Part shown: one piece after another, positions 48,386-62,400 of the stretch
Position numbering within the stretch: position 1 is the stretch's first letter
Layout of the letters: each line of letters begins with the position of its first letter
Source: Populus alba
Taxonomy: Eukaryota; Streptophyta; Magnoliopsida; Malpighiales; Salicaceae
NCBI RefSeq assembly: GCF_005239225.2
Contig: NC_133296.1
Coordinates: 8,494,001-8,558,000, forward strand
Reading direction: 5' to 3'
DNA length: 64,000 bases
The notes under the pieces: generated by a model
What the model was told of the DNA's origin: nothing
Seen by the model: the letters and a program-made list of their open reading frames with translations, nothing else
Databases searched by the model: none
Made by a program: the position numbers and the translations under genes

Positions 48386-49207
48386 TTAAACAGATTTGAA
48401 CCATCAACACCTAGGTCACGAGGATAACCCATTGGTTAGACTAAGATTATCAAATAAACCAAAAAAAAAACTTAAGGAAAAGGAACATAATGCTGCATAT
48501 TATTCTACTTGACACAATTTTACTATTGACTTCATTATTCATATGAACAATGTAATTTTTATTTTTTTTTATAATGGTTATTATTTTTTTTTTAATTTTC
48601 AATTTCATCCTCTTAAGTTACATTAACATGGTTTTATATATTAATATTTCTTTCAATTCAAATTATCTTCCATATACAACATGTCAAAAAAATATTTTAA
48701 TGATTAATTAAAGATTGATTTTGCAAAATAAACTGTATTGGTAGTTAAAAAAGAAATTAAAAGAATGATCAAATTTGACAAAAACAAAAAAAAAATAAAC
48801 TCTATTTGTATATTTTCACAAAAAAAAAAAAAATCAATTTTCCCCTTTGAGTTCAAGTTTACATATTATTTTGATCCTTGTTGTTTTCACATTTCATATT
48901 CCGATCCCAAACTTTATTTTTTAACCTTTCATTCCCTAGATGTTGAGATGAGAGAGAGAGAGTTATTGAAAAATGTTGAGAAAATAGAAAGTGCTCGAAT
49001 AATGATATTTTGGCCACTAAAAAGTTTGATTTTAGTGTCAATAAATTTTTCTTTTAGAGAGAAGTTTGATGGAGATGATGTTGCCCTTTAGCCATACAGG
49101 AAAAAATATATAAAGGTTCTTCAATGTTTTTTCATTTAATTTTGGTTTTTTAAAGAGATTAAAGGCCTTTTTGGATTGAAAATGAGTTTTTTAAAGTTTT
49201 TAAGATG

Positions 49208-49239
<32 letters not shown>

Positions 49240-49800
49240 TTTTAGGTGAAAACAAATTGAAGAAAGGGGATTTCAAGATCCAAAAACTCAAACCTCAACT
49301 TTTTTCAATAAGAGGTCACAAAAAAAAAAAAAAGAGATACAGAATACAATAACTCGCTTGTTATTATTTATCTTTAAAAAAATTAAGAAAATTAGCAGTC
49401 GGGCAAATAGTCTTAGGCTTTTTAACCTGTGTGGGCCTGGCTTACAAAGCCCTGCAATGCCTAACATTTGTATTTTTTTTTTTTAACTTTTGATCAATTC
49501 TTTTTATTTAAGTTTTAATTAATATCTTTTCTCTTATTTTCTTATTTTAATTTTTACTTTGCATTAATTTTTTTGTTGAAATTTTAATTAATACCCTCTT
49601 TTTAAAAAAAAAAAAATTAATATTTTTATTATTTTTTTATTTCATAATACTTCAAAGAGAATATTGTAATTTATCTCTATTCTTTTACTTTGACATTTTA
49701 TTTACATAATATATTTATAAAAATAAAAATCATGTTTTTCATAGCAACTAAAATTAACCTCTAAGATACCAAATGATCTTATTGTGACCTACAAAAGGCA
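48386..49800. other. AT-rich intergenic DNA with a microsatellite
   Basis: No gene is seen. An (AT)n tract lies at about 49211-49237, and poly-A/T runs are frequent. The 117-codon plus-strand frame at 48738-49091 is Lys/Phe-rich low-complexity and is not considered a gene. Confidence 0.45.
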
Positions 49801-50200
49801 GCGCACCCATCAAGCACTCAAATTAAATAAGCACAAAAATCTCTTGTAATCTTTGAATCACCATTAGCCCAAGACATCATTTTACTATGTTTATCTAATT
49901 GCGTCTCTAACCAGACATGGGCAGTACAGCTTATGACCCAGGAAGAGTCTGGTAGTGGTGAGAGGAGAGCTGCGTTGAGCGCAGTGATTAATTGAGAGAG
50001 GGACTGGTGGATCTTACTTTGGACGAGCTCAATTATCGACGAGAGAGAGAAGGAGACTACCTTGTGCAAGTTAAAGGTGGGGGTTTTGGATTTGGAGGTA
50101 GTGAGTGGATGCATTTAAGAGATTTGGAGGTGGGGAAAGAAGGGAGTTCTTGGCTATACTTCTTAATTTGCTCCTTTTTTTATTTTTTATGAATTCCTCT
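49801..50200. other. Unidentified region with open frames on both strands
   Basis: G+C is higher than the flanks. A 98-codon minus-strand frame (49818-50114) contains 'SLSQLITALNAALLSPLPDS', and a 66-codon plus-strand frame (49992-50192) contains 'LVDLTLDELNYRREREGDYL'. Neither is a family I can name, no splice model extends them, and both may be chance. A decayed gene fragment is possible. Confidence 0.25.
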
Positions 50201-50599
50201 TTTTTTTATTTGAATGCAAAAAATCGTTATTTTTAAATTTTTCAGGGGGGTTGTTTAAATGCATCTGCAAATTTTTCAGAGCTCAGTTTCATTTATCAAA
50301 CAAAAAGAAAATAGAGTGATTCTCCCATCTTTGGTGATTGTCAAATGATCAGCAAGTTAAGGATTTTATCAAACAAAAATAGTCATGGACAGGACGTGAC
50401 ATAGAGATCCTAAAGAAGATTCAAGAATTTGGCCATGGATATGAGCTGGGGATAGCTTCCATAATTAGCTTCCATAATTATCTAAACTAACAATAAGTAT
50501 CTGCTCAAATGTCAAATAAAAACTACTAATTTTAGGGTTCCAAGTGGAGGGTTGAGGGAACATTGTCAGCAAACAGCTATAACAGAGCATTATCTACAA
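50201..50599. other. Spacer before the 146-bp array
   Basis: No gene is seen. It contains a small tandem duplication 'agcttccataatt' at about 50455-50481. Confidence 0.4.
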
Positions 50600-52095
50600 A
50601 CAGCAATATCATGATCATCATCAAATAGTATAGCAAACAAAATAAAACTGAAAAGAGCGGCAACAAATTTAAAAAACAACCGTTAACACATGATAATCAT
50701 ATCTCTAATATACATTCCACAAACCATCAGAATTTTTTTTGTTTTTTTCCGCAATACCATCATCATCAAAAACATAACAAAATAAACTGAAAAGAGCAGC
50801 AACAAATTTGAAAAACACCCATCAACATAACCACATGATAATCATATCTCTAATATACATTCCACAAACCATCAGAATTTTTGTTTTTTTTTCCCACAAT
50901 ACCATCATCATCAAAAACATAACAAAATAAAACCGAAAAGAGCAGCAACAAATTTGAAAAACACCCATCAACATAACCACAAGATAATCATATCTCTAAT
51001 ATACATTCCACAAACCATCAGAATTTTTTTTGTTTTTTTCCGCAATACCATCATCATCAAAAACATAACAAAATAAAACCGAAAAGAGCGGCAACAAATT
51101 TGAAAAACACCCGTTAACATAACCACATGATAATCATATCTCTAATATACATTCCACAAACCATCAGAATTTTTTTTGTTTTTTTCCGCAATACCATCAT
51201 CATCAAAAACATAACAAAATAAAACCGAAAAGAGCGGCAACAAATTTGAAAAACACCCATCAACATAACCACATGATAATCATATCTCTAATATACATTC
51301 CACAAACCATCAGAATTTTTTTTTTTTTTCCCACAATACCATCATCATCAAAAACATAACAAAATAAAACCGAAAAAGAGCGGCAACAAATTTGAAAAAC
51401 ACCCATCAACATAACCACATGATAATCATATCTCTAATATACATTCCACAAACCATCAGAATTTTTTTTGTTTTTTTCCGCAATACCATCATCATCAAAA
51501 ACATAACAAAATAAAACTGAAAAGAGCGGCAACAAATTTGAAAAACACCCGTTAACATAACCACATGATAATCATATCTCTAATATACATTCCACAAACC
51601 ATCAGAATTTTTTTTTCCGCGCAATACCATCATCATCAAAAACATAACAAAACAAAACCGAAAAAAGCGGCAACAAATTTGAAAAACATCCATCAGCATA
51701 ACCACAAGATAATCATATCTCTAATATACATTCCACAAACCATCAGAATTTTTTTTGTTTTTTTCCGCAATACCATCATCATCAAAAACATAACAAAATA
51801 AAACCGAAAAGAGCGGCAACAAATTTGAAAAACACCCGTTAACATAACCACATGATAATCATATCTCTAATATACATTCCACAAACCATCAGAATTTTTT
51901 TTTCCGCGCAATACCATCATCATCAAAAACATAACAAAATAAAACCGAAAAGAGCGGCAACAAATTTTTAAAACACCCATTAACATAACCACATGATAAT
52001 TATATCTTTAATATACATTCCACAAACCATCAGAATTTTTGTTGTTTTTTTTCCGCAATACCATCATCATCAAAAACATAACAACAACATCATCA
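50600..52095. repeat. Satellite-like tandem array, about 146-bp unit, ten units
   Basis: The anchor 'accatcatcatcaaaaacat' recurs at 50756, 50901, 51047, 51193, 51338, 51485, 51626, 51772, 51913 and 52060, so periods are 145, 146, 146, 145, 147, 141, 146, 141 and 147. An extra diverged unit starts near 50600. Each unit holds 'gcggcaacaaatttgaaaaa', 'gataatcatatctctaatat', 'attccacaaaccatcagaat', a T-run of variable length and 'ccgcaat'. The alternating 141/146 periods with the 'ccgcgcaat' variant point to a two-unit block copied as a pair. There are no unique spacers. The array ends about 90 bases short of the zinc-finger stop codon. Confidence 0.97.
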
Positions 52096-52185
52096 TCTAA
52101 ACACCACAAACATACCGAGGAATAAAAATACAGAACAAGAAAAAGAAAAGGACACGATTAATAATATTATTCCTAGTAATTAACT

Positions 52186-52500
52186 TCACTTCTTGAGGCT
52201 GCCTCTAACACCAGGACGAGATTTGGAAGAATCAGCAGCAATAGTAGCATGACGATTAACAAGCTTGTCTTCCTCAAAAGGGATTTTTGGATGTCGGGCA
52301 TCATGATGGATCTGCATAGTTTTAACATCAGGAGCTGTCGTCTTGCAGTGCGGACACTCGTATTTGGCATGACCTCCTTTCTCTTGTCCTGTCCTGTCTG
52401 CGACCCCTGCTTTCCCTCCCCCTCTGTTTGTTGTCGCCGCATCTAATTTTGCAGCGATCTCCTTCGCCGTGTGCTTCTTTGGCTTTGCCTTTCCAGTCAT
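52186..52500 (-). CDS. Small C2H2 zinc-finger protein
   Basis: A single-exon frame of 104 residues runs from ATG at 52500-52498 to TGA at 52188-52186. One zinc finger is seen at residues 49-70, Cys49-X2-Cys52-X12-His65-X4-His70, in 'KYECPHCKTTAPDVKTMQIH'. The N-terminal part is Lys/Ala-rich and basic (first 45 residues), and the C-terminus ends 'SRPGVRGSLKK'. This layout is like small plant C2H2 proteins with a SERF/4F5-like N-terminus; the function of that group is not well defined, so I assign only the domain. A shifted minus-strand frame at 52173-52442 is a shadow. A candidate TATA box lies upstream, and the 146-bp array lies directly downstream. Confidence 0.9.
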   Translation of the reverse strand: MTGKAKPKKHTAKEIAAKLDAATTNRGGGKAGVADRTGQEKGGHAKYECPHCKTTAPDVKTMQIHHDARHPKIPFEEDKLVNRHATIAADSSKSRPGVRGSLKK

Positions 52501-52621
52501 GATTTATTCGCTTAGATTTGCTTTCTTGCAAAAACCCTAGAGGAGGAGAGGCTTCGCTTATTAATTGAGAAGGGGAGGCTGGCTTGTAATCCTTGTATTA
52601 GATGCCCGGGTTCCTTCTTTG

Positions 52622-52629
52622 TTTATATA
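52622..52629 (-). promoter_or_regulatory. Candidate TATA box of the zinc-finger gene
   Basis: TATATAAA on the minus strand, about 125 bases upstream of the start codon. Confidence 0.45.
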
Positions 52630-52639
52630 CACTCAGTAA

Positions 52640-54260
52640 GGCTTATCCGCAGCTCTTTAGGGTTGTCAGTGTTACGGTATGTTTAGGTTCGGATGCCTTT
52701 GCCTACGTGCTGCGTTTTCACTAGTTGGAGGCTTTGTTGAATTTTAGGGTTTAGGCTAACAAAGATCAAACCCTTAGCTAAGTTAAGATTTGATTTATAG
52801 GTGTAGTGGTTTATTTTTTTAATATAATTTTGTTAAAGTATAAATTACATTTTAAAAAATTAAAAATATATTTTTTTAGGCCCCACCAAAAAAAAAAGCC
52901 ACCTCTAAATAATTTGATTATTATTAAATCAAACTTATCATCTTCTTTTTTCTTAAACCATGACAATTGTTAGAGAGGAGAGAAAAAATTATAATACCCA
53001 ATAAATTTGACTGATTAATAGTTTCATCAGAACATGAAATAAGGATACTTGTGCTCAATAATAGCTTATAAATATTCTATTTTATCTATTCTACTTTTCT
53101 TTTCAATATTTTAAAAAAAATATTAAAATTTTCAAATTATGAATATTAAATTTATAAATCATTATCAACTTTTTAAATTATCACATGTGATTTTAGAGAA
53201 CTATATTTTCTAAATTACAAATGTTAAATATTTTAAATAAGAATTGCTTCACAAACAAAGATTTGATCATTTACCCTTAATATATTATTAGACTATTATT
53301 TTTAAATTTAATATTTTCATTTATTGATTAAATTTTTTTATCAAACACATATTTTATTGAATTCCTTATTTTTAAATGCTTAAATTAATAATTTTATTTC
53401 ATGTAAATTGAATAAAGAACTGATTCCTTCTCACGAATCCAATACTTATTCTACTCAAATCAATAAATAAAATATTTATTTTAAAGCAAACTCGAATATT
53501 AACTTCCCACTTAAATAAGTTAATGAATTCCTTCTCGCGAAGGGAAACTAAAAACCATTTTTTAATAAAAATTTGAAGTAGAAAAATTAATAAAGGAATA
53601 ATAATGCACCTAAAAATAACGCCCTCTAAAGATGATTAGCGTGGAATATTATTGTTCTTTTAATTTAGACTCTCTCCCGGAGCATCTTATCGAAAAACTT
53701 CACCCCAAATATTACCATGGTGGCTCTCTCCTCTTGGAAGGGGGTTAGCCTACTATCATTGAAAAGTAATGCAAAAAATTCAGAAAAACAATTGTATAAC
53801 TTGAAGAACATGAGCTTAAAAATAAAATTTGAATAGAGAATCGTAAAACACAATAAAACTTTATTGACTAAGAATTTAAAAAATAAAAATAAAACTTAAA
53901 AAACTTAGTCTTTTATTGTTTATACACTCACAATTCACTGCAGATTTGCATATAAAAATAACTATTTTTACCTTCATAATTTAAACCTTATAACATGTTT
54001 TCAAGGGCAATATGATATTTTTCACTAGACATTTACGATTACAAGATTGAATGGGGTAAAGAAGTCTTTTAACATTTTATTTATATAGTATAATATCTAA
54101 AATATCATCAAAAGTTGAGTTTGCTTAATTGTTAGAGCAAAGGTGTATTCGGTTTTTCTCCTTCTTGGCACAATGCGAGTACTAAAGTACCCTTTAAATT
54201 AAAAAAAATCTATAGCTAGAATTGAGGGTTTTTTTTGTTTTTTTGTTATTGTTTTTTTTG
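52640..54260. other. AT-rich intergenic DNA
   Basis: No gene and no recognised element. The 62-codon minus-strand frame at 53665-53853 is not supported by any motif. Confidence 0.45.
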
Positions 54261-54709
54261 TTAATATTATATGAGCTCAGGAGCACTTAGATATTTACAT
54301 AAATTAAATTTAAAAAAAATAGAAAAAATTATTGGTGAATGTATCGCATATGCTAGCGTGTGGGAGGCGCCCATACTTTTTGGGCAGCTCATGTGATATC
54401 TCGTAGCTGCCATATAAGGCCAACCGCCATATCTTCTGAAGGATAACACTAAGAAGAATCCGTTAGGATGACCCATGTAGGCTATATTGTAGTGGTTAGG
54501 CGGCGGTTGGATTTTTTTCCTCCTCTTTTTTTCTCTTTCTTCCCCTTGAGAAACATGTTAGTCAAAATTATGAGTAGTCCTCCATTTTGTTTTTATTTTT
54601 ATTATGGCTCTCATTTTTTTAATTACTCTTTATTTGTTTTGGGTTTTTTTGTTATCCATTAGTATTTTGTCCTATTTGGTATTTATATTAAATTTGATCT
54701 TCATTGTTA

Positions 54710-54760
<51 letters not shown>

Positions 54761-55376
54761 ATATATATGTTTTCAATATCATCCCTAATCATTTGATTTT
54801 TTTTACCCTTATTCTTTTAATTATTTTTTTCATTGGTTCCTTCATCGAAATTGATTTTGTTTTCAATTTTATCCTTCAATATTTAATTTATTTAGAATTG
54901 GGCATCGTTAATTATTTTTTGCAATAATCTCAGTTTCATAACCAGATCATGTGTATGAAATTTTAACTCGGATCAATATCAATATTTTTTATGTATATTG
55001 TTTTGCCAATTTTTATTTTATTTTATTAATGAGTTTATAAATATTAAACATCTTTTTTTTGTTTTGATTTTATGACGATATCTTGGCCTTGTGGTTCGAG
55101 ACTTTCGAGTCATACATTTACATCATTTTATAATTCTTTATTTTTATGTCATATTGTTTTTTTTAATTATTTTTTTACAAGTTTGTCATACCTACTTAGA
55201 TTAAATTGGGACCTTTTTATTTTTCAATTTCTCTTTGTCTTTTGGAATTAAGGTATATAACTTAGTCAAGAAATTTTCTTTTACTCTAAAACTTGTTGGC
55301 AACATTTTAATAATATTTTTTAGGTTACGAAAGAAATCGACTCAGCTCGCAATAAAGCGCGGGCCACCTATCTAGT
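54260..55376 (+). mobile_element. Helitron-like non-autonomous element (3' terminus recognised)
   Basis: The right end has a short stem, 'gctcgc' at 55345-55350 with 'gcgggc' at 55359-55364 (one wobble pair), followed after a few bases by CTAG at 55372-55375 and then T. That is the hairpin plus CTRR/T arrangement that defines Helitron 3' ends. The interior is T-rich and includes 'ttatccttcaatatttaatt' and 'tctcagtttcataaccagat', the same vocabulary as the array at 61.6-62.4 kb, plus a long (TA)n tract at about 54712-54768. The 5' end (expected TC after A) was not found, so the start given is arbitrary. It encodes nothing recognisable. Confidence 0.5.
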
Positions 55377-56715
55377 ACTTTCTATAATTTCTAGAAAATT
55401 AGTTCTTTCTTTCTATATTCTAGACTTTATTTATAATGTTGAGGACGCTTATAAAATAGGAAATAAAATCAATCAACTAATAATTGGAAGAAACTTTTGA
55501 TTATTTTCTTCTTGAATTAGAAACTTGGAATCTTGAGGTCAAAGTTCAATTTCTTTCATTTTTTAATTGCGTAACATCTCTTCTTTTCCCCTTTCACTTA
55601 AATGAGATATATAATTGGTGATTATTTAGATATTTTTATTAAATATTTTAATGTAGCTCAATTCAACTATAATCTTTTTAGTTTTCCTTGAATCTTTATT
55701 TTTTATGAAAACTAGCCCTGTAATTAATTAAAATATTTAAAAATTCTAAATTAAATATTTAATTTAATTAATATTATGTTATTTATGATATGAAAATATT
55801 ATTTTTTAATGCTTATCACAATACTCCCAACCATCCTTTTGCTAGTTATCGAGCAAAGAGGAACAAGAAGGAAGCATGCATAAGCCCAAAAAACGACTAG
55901 TTTAATTAATCCTATACATATGCCACGTCAACAAAATGTCTTTCGGTTACTTTTAGCGTGTGATTGACTGACCAAAATTGAAGAGTCATGAGATCATGCA
56001 ATGAATTACAGGTGAGGGCATTAGCTAGTCTTCTTAGTGGGGAAACTAATAGTCTTCCTGGGAGAAAAGGACACATTAATATTAAAATAATCATTTGTTA
56101 TCATCAAAATTAGAAACAAGGTTTCCACTTGGACGAATAAAAATTTTAAAAAGTAATTAAAGCTATAATTACTAGATTAAGTGTGTATATGCATGCAATA
56201 TCTGATTTAGAAATAAATAAAGATTTTTTAATCCATAAAAACAATAAAATTTTAGAAAATTTCTTTTCTTTCCAAGCTAATCATACTCTCTCCTGCAATG
56301 AAACAAAAACTCTTCCGAATAAAGTGTAGGAATTCTAAAAAATATAATTTAATTAATCAGTTTATGAATTTGCTTTTAGAGATTATTTAGTTTAAATATT
56401 TATATTAATAATAAAAAAATATAGGTTATAAGTTTTTTATTTTATAAAAGAGAATAATAGAAGTTTTTTGTTCCAAAAAGACAATAAATTTCAAAATTTT
56501 GTTTGCATTCCCGATGCTCTCATGAAAAATAAAAAAAAAACTCTTGCTCCCTAATAACTCATACTCTCCCCTAGAAATAAAACAATAATTTCTCCTCTTC
56601 CCACATATGTTGTATAAAATATTCTCATCTTGATTTTTCGTGGTTTCTCTTTGTTTTTTTTTAATTTATTTTTTAACAAATTAAAACAATATTTTCCTCA
56701 CTTTTTATTTAATTC
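55377..56715. other. AT-rich intergenic DNA
   Basis: There is no supported gene. The phrase 'aaaaaaaaactcttgctccc' and a similar 'aaaactcttccgaataaa' recur within 250 bases (about 56300 and 56535), an old local duplication. Confidence 0.4.
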
Positions 56716-57600
56716 ATGATTGATGTAAACCAACCCAGAAACATCAGTAAGGACCCATTACATGTTCCAAATGGTCCAATAACTTGGTCCAAAACAAAGA
56801 CATTAAAAGAGGCATTAAATGCATTGGTTTTGAAGGTTTCCACTAAGTCAGAATTGAAAGGTCCATTAGAGTATCAAGAGGAGACCATATACATCTTATC
56901 CATGTGCAAGAGGAGTCCAATACAACCTTATTTGGGCCTTGAAGTGAGGACAACAAAGGAAACAAAAGAATCCTACTACAATTTGAAAACAACATGAGTG
57001 ACTACCTTTTTTCTTTTGTTTCTAGGATTAAGGGGCTGCATGCAAAGCTATAAATAAACCTTGAATCAGTTCTGTAATATTTTACTTCATTCTTTTCTTC
57101 TCATGACAGGACAAGAATTTAATATTAGGGGTTTTATTTTTATTTTGATAGCTACAGCCCAAGGCTTGTTTGGGCTTAATTAATACTTTGTTTTCGGCTA
57201 GGATCCAAAGCTTATTTGAATTAAGTAATTGGCTTTTCAGTTTAGGGTGTTGGGCCAATTTTGAGTTGACCTCATATAAGTCCACATAAGGGATCTATTA
57301 GGGTTAATTTTTCAAGGACTATTTAAACTCATGTAAGTCAAAATTTCGGTAGCTTTGACAAATATTATTCTGAATTTTTTAGTTTTAACGTGTGAGAGTG
57401 ATTCTTGTATTCTTCAGTTCTTAAACGAACTGAATCTGATTTATCAAAGATTAGCTGGTTTCGTGGTGTCATTCTACTCATTTCAATAGTGTTGGTGCCT
57501 TGGGGCATGTTTTCATTATGTCACACTCTTATCAGACTTTTTTCGGCTTTCCGGGATCAGATCTTAATCTTGATTATGAGTTGCGTGACCACGTGATTAC
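56716..57600 (+). mobile_element. Ty3/gypsy 3' end: pol C-terminus plus LTR-like sequence
   Basis: A 93-codon frame at 56716-56997 reads '...DPLHVPNGPITWSKTKTLKE' and 'ALNALVLKV', the phrase that closes many plant gypsy pol polyproteins ('GPITR.K.K...ALNGL'). It is followed by an LTR-like region: 'gcccaaggcttgtttgggc', 'agggttaatttttcaaggac' with 'tatttaaact', then 'ggcttttcagtttag' and, near 57560, 'gatcagatcttaatcttgat' with 'gacttttttcggc'. No upstream pol is left, so this is the tail of a truncated copy. The LTR boundaries are not defined. Confidence 0.6.
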
Positions 57601-58145
57601 GAGGTTTGCATCAATGATATCTTCATTTCGGATTCTTCAAACTACATAGAATCAAACAAGTATCTCTACCAATAAATTTTTTAAAAAGCACCGTTTTCAA
57701 AATATGTTTGTAACAAATTTCATTTAAATTTGAATTTAAGACATTTGTAGCATCTACTGATGCAGAAACTTCAGCGTCAAATGACCACGCCTTTATATAT
57801 AAACCATAAGGAAAACAGTCAGATAACTTTAAACTTATTCTTTAATATTATAAAGATCCTAGTACAATCTGTTCATTAGCATGGTACATTGGAACTTGTC
57901 TCCCGCAAATGATTCTATCTTTCACAGTTGCGTGTAAGAAAATAATGAAAAATTGGAAGAATAAAAAAAGCGCGCAGGAAAACATGGTACAAATAGATGT
58001 TTCAAGAGAAATCTGTATAGATGTTAATCTGGCATCCTAAAGCATGCAACTGATGTTTTTTAAGAAAGCTCATACGCAACTCCACAATGAGTGATCAGGA
58101 ACCAAAAAAAAAAAAAAAAAAAAAAAAAGGATCCTCAGAGCTCTT
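57601..58145. other. Spacer and probable 3' UTR of the phosphatase gene
   Basis: No coding sequence is seen. A poly-A run of about 25 bases lies at about 58106-58128 on the plus strand, just past the phosphatase stop codon. Confidence 0.4.
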
Positions 58146-59929
<1,784 letters not shown>

Positions 59930-60140
59930 TCAGAGGAAAAGAAAGGAAAGACTTGGGTGTCTTGTTTTATTTTATATTCAATCTAAAACAAGAAGGCAGG
60001 TTTTCTTCAAGCAACGGGCATCTTTTTCTCTCTTCTCTCTCGAGAAAGACAGATTGAGATAGGAGTTGCTGCTGCTGCCGATGTTAAAGAGGCGGCGAGA
60101 GAAACGGGGGGTTTTTTGGATAATGCTGATAACATTGTGC

Positions 60141-60150
60141 CATATATAAA
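60141..60150 (-). promoter_or_regulatory. Candidate TATA box of the phosphatase gene
   Basis: On the minus strand it reads TTTATATATG, about 260 bases upstream of the start codon, which would give a leader of roughly 230 bases. Confidence 0.4.
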
Positions 60151-60159
60151 TAGAAAAAA

Positions 60160-61640
60160 GGGAAAGAGGGAGGAGCCACTGCTAGGCGGCTTTTACCTGG
60201 ACTTTGAATTAAATTGATAGAGATCCCCTAGCCATCACTTTCCGTCAAGGATTATAATTTATACCCTTTGAATTAGTCTCTCTTTATTATATATTTATTG
60301 GGTTATTTAGCCTCCTCCTCTCGATACGCTTTTATTACATTACTGTTTTTAATTTCATCCTCTTCTCGGACTCCGTTGCTCCATCTAGTTTCATTTAAAA
60401 ACAAATCCTATATTTCAATAAATGCTAAAATAGGGGTAGTTTGAATTTAAAGGACTGATTTTTCATACAAATAGTAACACTGCTACATGTTTGTCTGGGA
60501 TTTTCCTATAAGATATTGTTTGTATTACATTAATTAAATAATGATGTGGCATGAAATAGAAGCAGGGACTGGTACAGTTTAAAGAGGTATGAATGTCTTC
60601 AACCAATCTTCTTTTATTTTAATTTTAATAAAGGTATTTAAGATAATTAATAAAGATAAGTAACAGTTGTATTAAAAGTTGAAGATCAAAATCAATATAT
60701 TGTAGCTTTTAAAAATTAGCCGTAAAACCATGTGCGGAATGGGTTGTGATGTTGACTTTTAATTGTTACCAAACACTTCAGGATTTTGCCTTTGGATGAA
60801 AAGCCACATAAGCTTAGAAAAAGCCAAAACCTACGATTCCCCGAACAGGCAGTTATATAGGTATGATAAACTAGGATTGTAGGAGTAATCATTGTGGATT
60901 TTCACAACCATTCATTCTTTCTTGTAAGATTTGATAAAATCATATATAATTTTATTAATTTAAAATATTTAAAGCTACGGATCAGATCTGATCCATAGAT
61001 AAATATTCAGCTATTCTTTTCTTTTAAGAACCAGGGACTAAGATGCACAAGCAGGGCAATATTCAGTCTCTTTTTTTTTTTAATCTTTTAGGTCACTTGA
61101 TTTTTTAATTTTTAATTTGATCATTTCATATTAAGTTTATTTGGGATTGAAATAAACAAAATTTTTGACACACAATTAATGCCCAGTCTTACAAAATTAA
61201 ATTCAATTCTACCGATCTAAACCAATTAAGGATTGAGTTATTAAATTTGAAAAACAAAGTCAGGGACTGGAATGAACAGGTAGTGGAGAAGTGGCTGGTG
61301 CGTTTAATACACGTGTCAATGCATTAAGGAAGTTTTTGCGCTCTCTTGGATTGCGTGAAGGAAGTTTTTGGGCTCTCCTGGATGATGTGACTTCCTCCTA
61401 TGGGAACTCTAGCTTTCATGGTTGCATTGAAAGAGTTATGGCAAGCTCTTGTTGATGGCGCGACATGTGTTGATGACCGTGTGATGGCAAGGCTTTAACA
61501 AACTTTTTTTTCTTTCCCTCATTCTTTTCTCTATCCTCTCTTAAAGATTTGTGTTCATCTGTCAAAAAAATTGAATATATTCTTTCATTTTGTTTTTATT
61601 TTAAGTTGAATACTAATTTTTTTTATTGCTATTTTTTTGT
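60160..61640. other. AT-rich intergenic DNA
   Basis: No gene is supported. The phrase 'gaaggaagtttttg' is duplicated near 61328 and 61358 ('gcgctctcttgg' / 'ggctctcctgg'), a short tandem duplication. Confidence 0.4.
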
Positions 61641-62400
61641 TTTGAATCCTTTTTAAAATTGAATTTTTTTTTCTCAATTTCATTGTTCGATATTAAGTTA
61701 GGAAGGAATTGAGCTTCATGAATTTTTGAATTGAGTGATTTTAGTCTCATAACCCAAGTCACAAGTAACCTGAGCTGACATTGGTCATTTCTTAGATCCT
61801 TTTTACATTGATTTTTTTTAAAATTTTATTATTTGATATTAGATTTGTTAAAAATTAAGCTTCATGATTTTCTTTGCCATTTTTTATGGAATTATCTTGG
61901 TCTCATAGCCTAAGTCACGGGCTTGATGAGCTAGCCCGAGTTGACTTGAGTTTTTTTTTAGGATTTTTTAAAGTTTAATATTTTTTTTATTTTTTGTCCT
62001 TCAACATTGAGTTAATTTGAGAATTGAGCTTCATAATTTTTCATATTTTACCTTCAATTATGTTATCCCGTTAGAATGATTTGGCTTGTAGGGTTTGGTG
62101 GACTTAACAGGTCTTTTGATGTTTTTTGTGTCATTTTTGTTAATTGATTTTTTTTTATTTCATCATTTTATATTTGAATTGTTGGGAATTGAGTTTCATA
62201 ATTTTTTTTATTTTTTTTATAGGGTTATTCCAGTCTCACAATTCGAGTTACAGATTTGATATGTTAACTCGAGTTGACTTGTGTCGTGTATTTTTGGTCA
62301 TTTTTTATTTTTTTTTAGTTTTATCATTCATTGTTGAGTTGTATAAGAATTGAGATTTGTTTCTTTCTTTTCTTTTAGCAAGCATGTTTTTTTTTTAAGT
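61640..62400 (+). repeat. Tandem repeat, about 145-173 bp period, four to five units
   Basis: Units start near 61681, 61826, 61999, 62161 and 62325. Each has a 'ttgatatta..ttgggaattgag' opening, 'cttcatgattttt', 'ggttatyttggtctcata' and an 'cgagttgacttgag' ending, followed by a T-run. The units are strongly diverged, so the array is old. The words match the interior of the Helitron-like element at 54.8-55.4 kb and the gttgac family elsewhere. Short open frames in it (62144-62353) are artefacts of T-rich repeats. Confidence 0.75.

Noticed and set aside
48738..49091. 117-codon plus-strand frame
   Set aside because: Lys/Phe-rich low complexity in AT-rich DNA, with no start context or motif.
51565..51801. 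78-codon plus-strand frame
   Set aside because: It is a translation of two tandem repeat units, repeating the same peptide.
50600..52095. Regularly spaced repeat that might suggest a CRISPR-like array
   Set aside because: The whole unit of about 146 bp is repeated, with no unique spacers, and the genome is a plant; it is a satellite-type array.
52173..52442. 89-codon minus-strand frame overlapping the zinc-finger gene
   Set aside because: It is an alternative frame of the same DNA; only the 104-residue frame contains the zinc finger.
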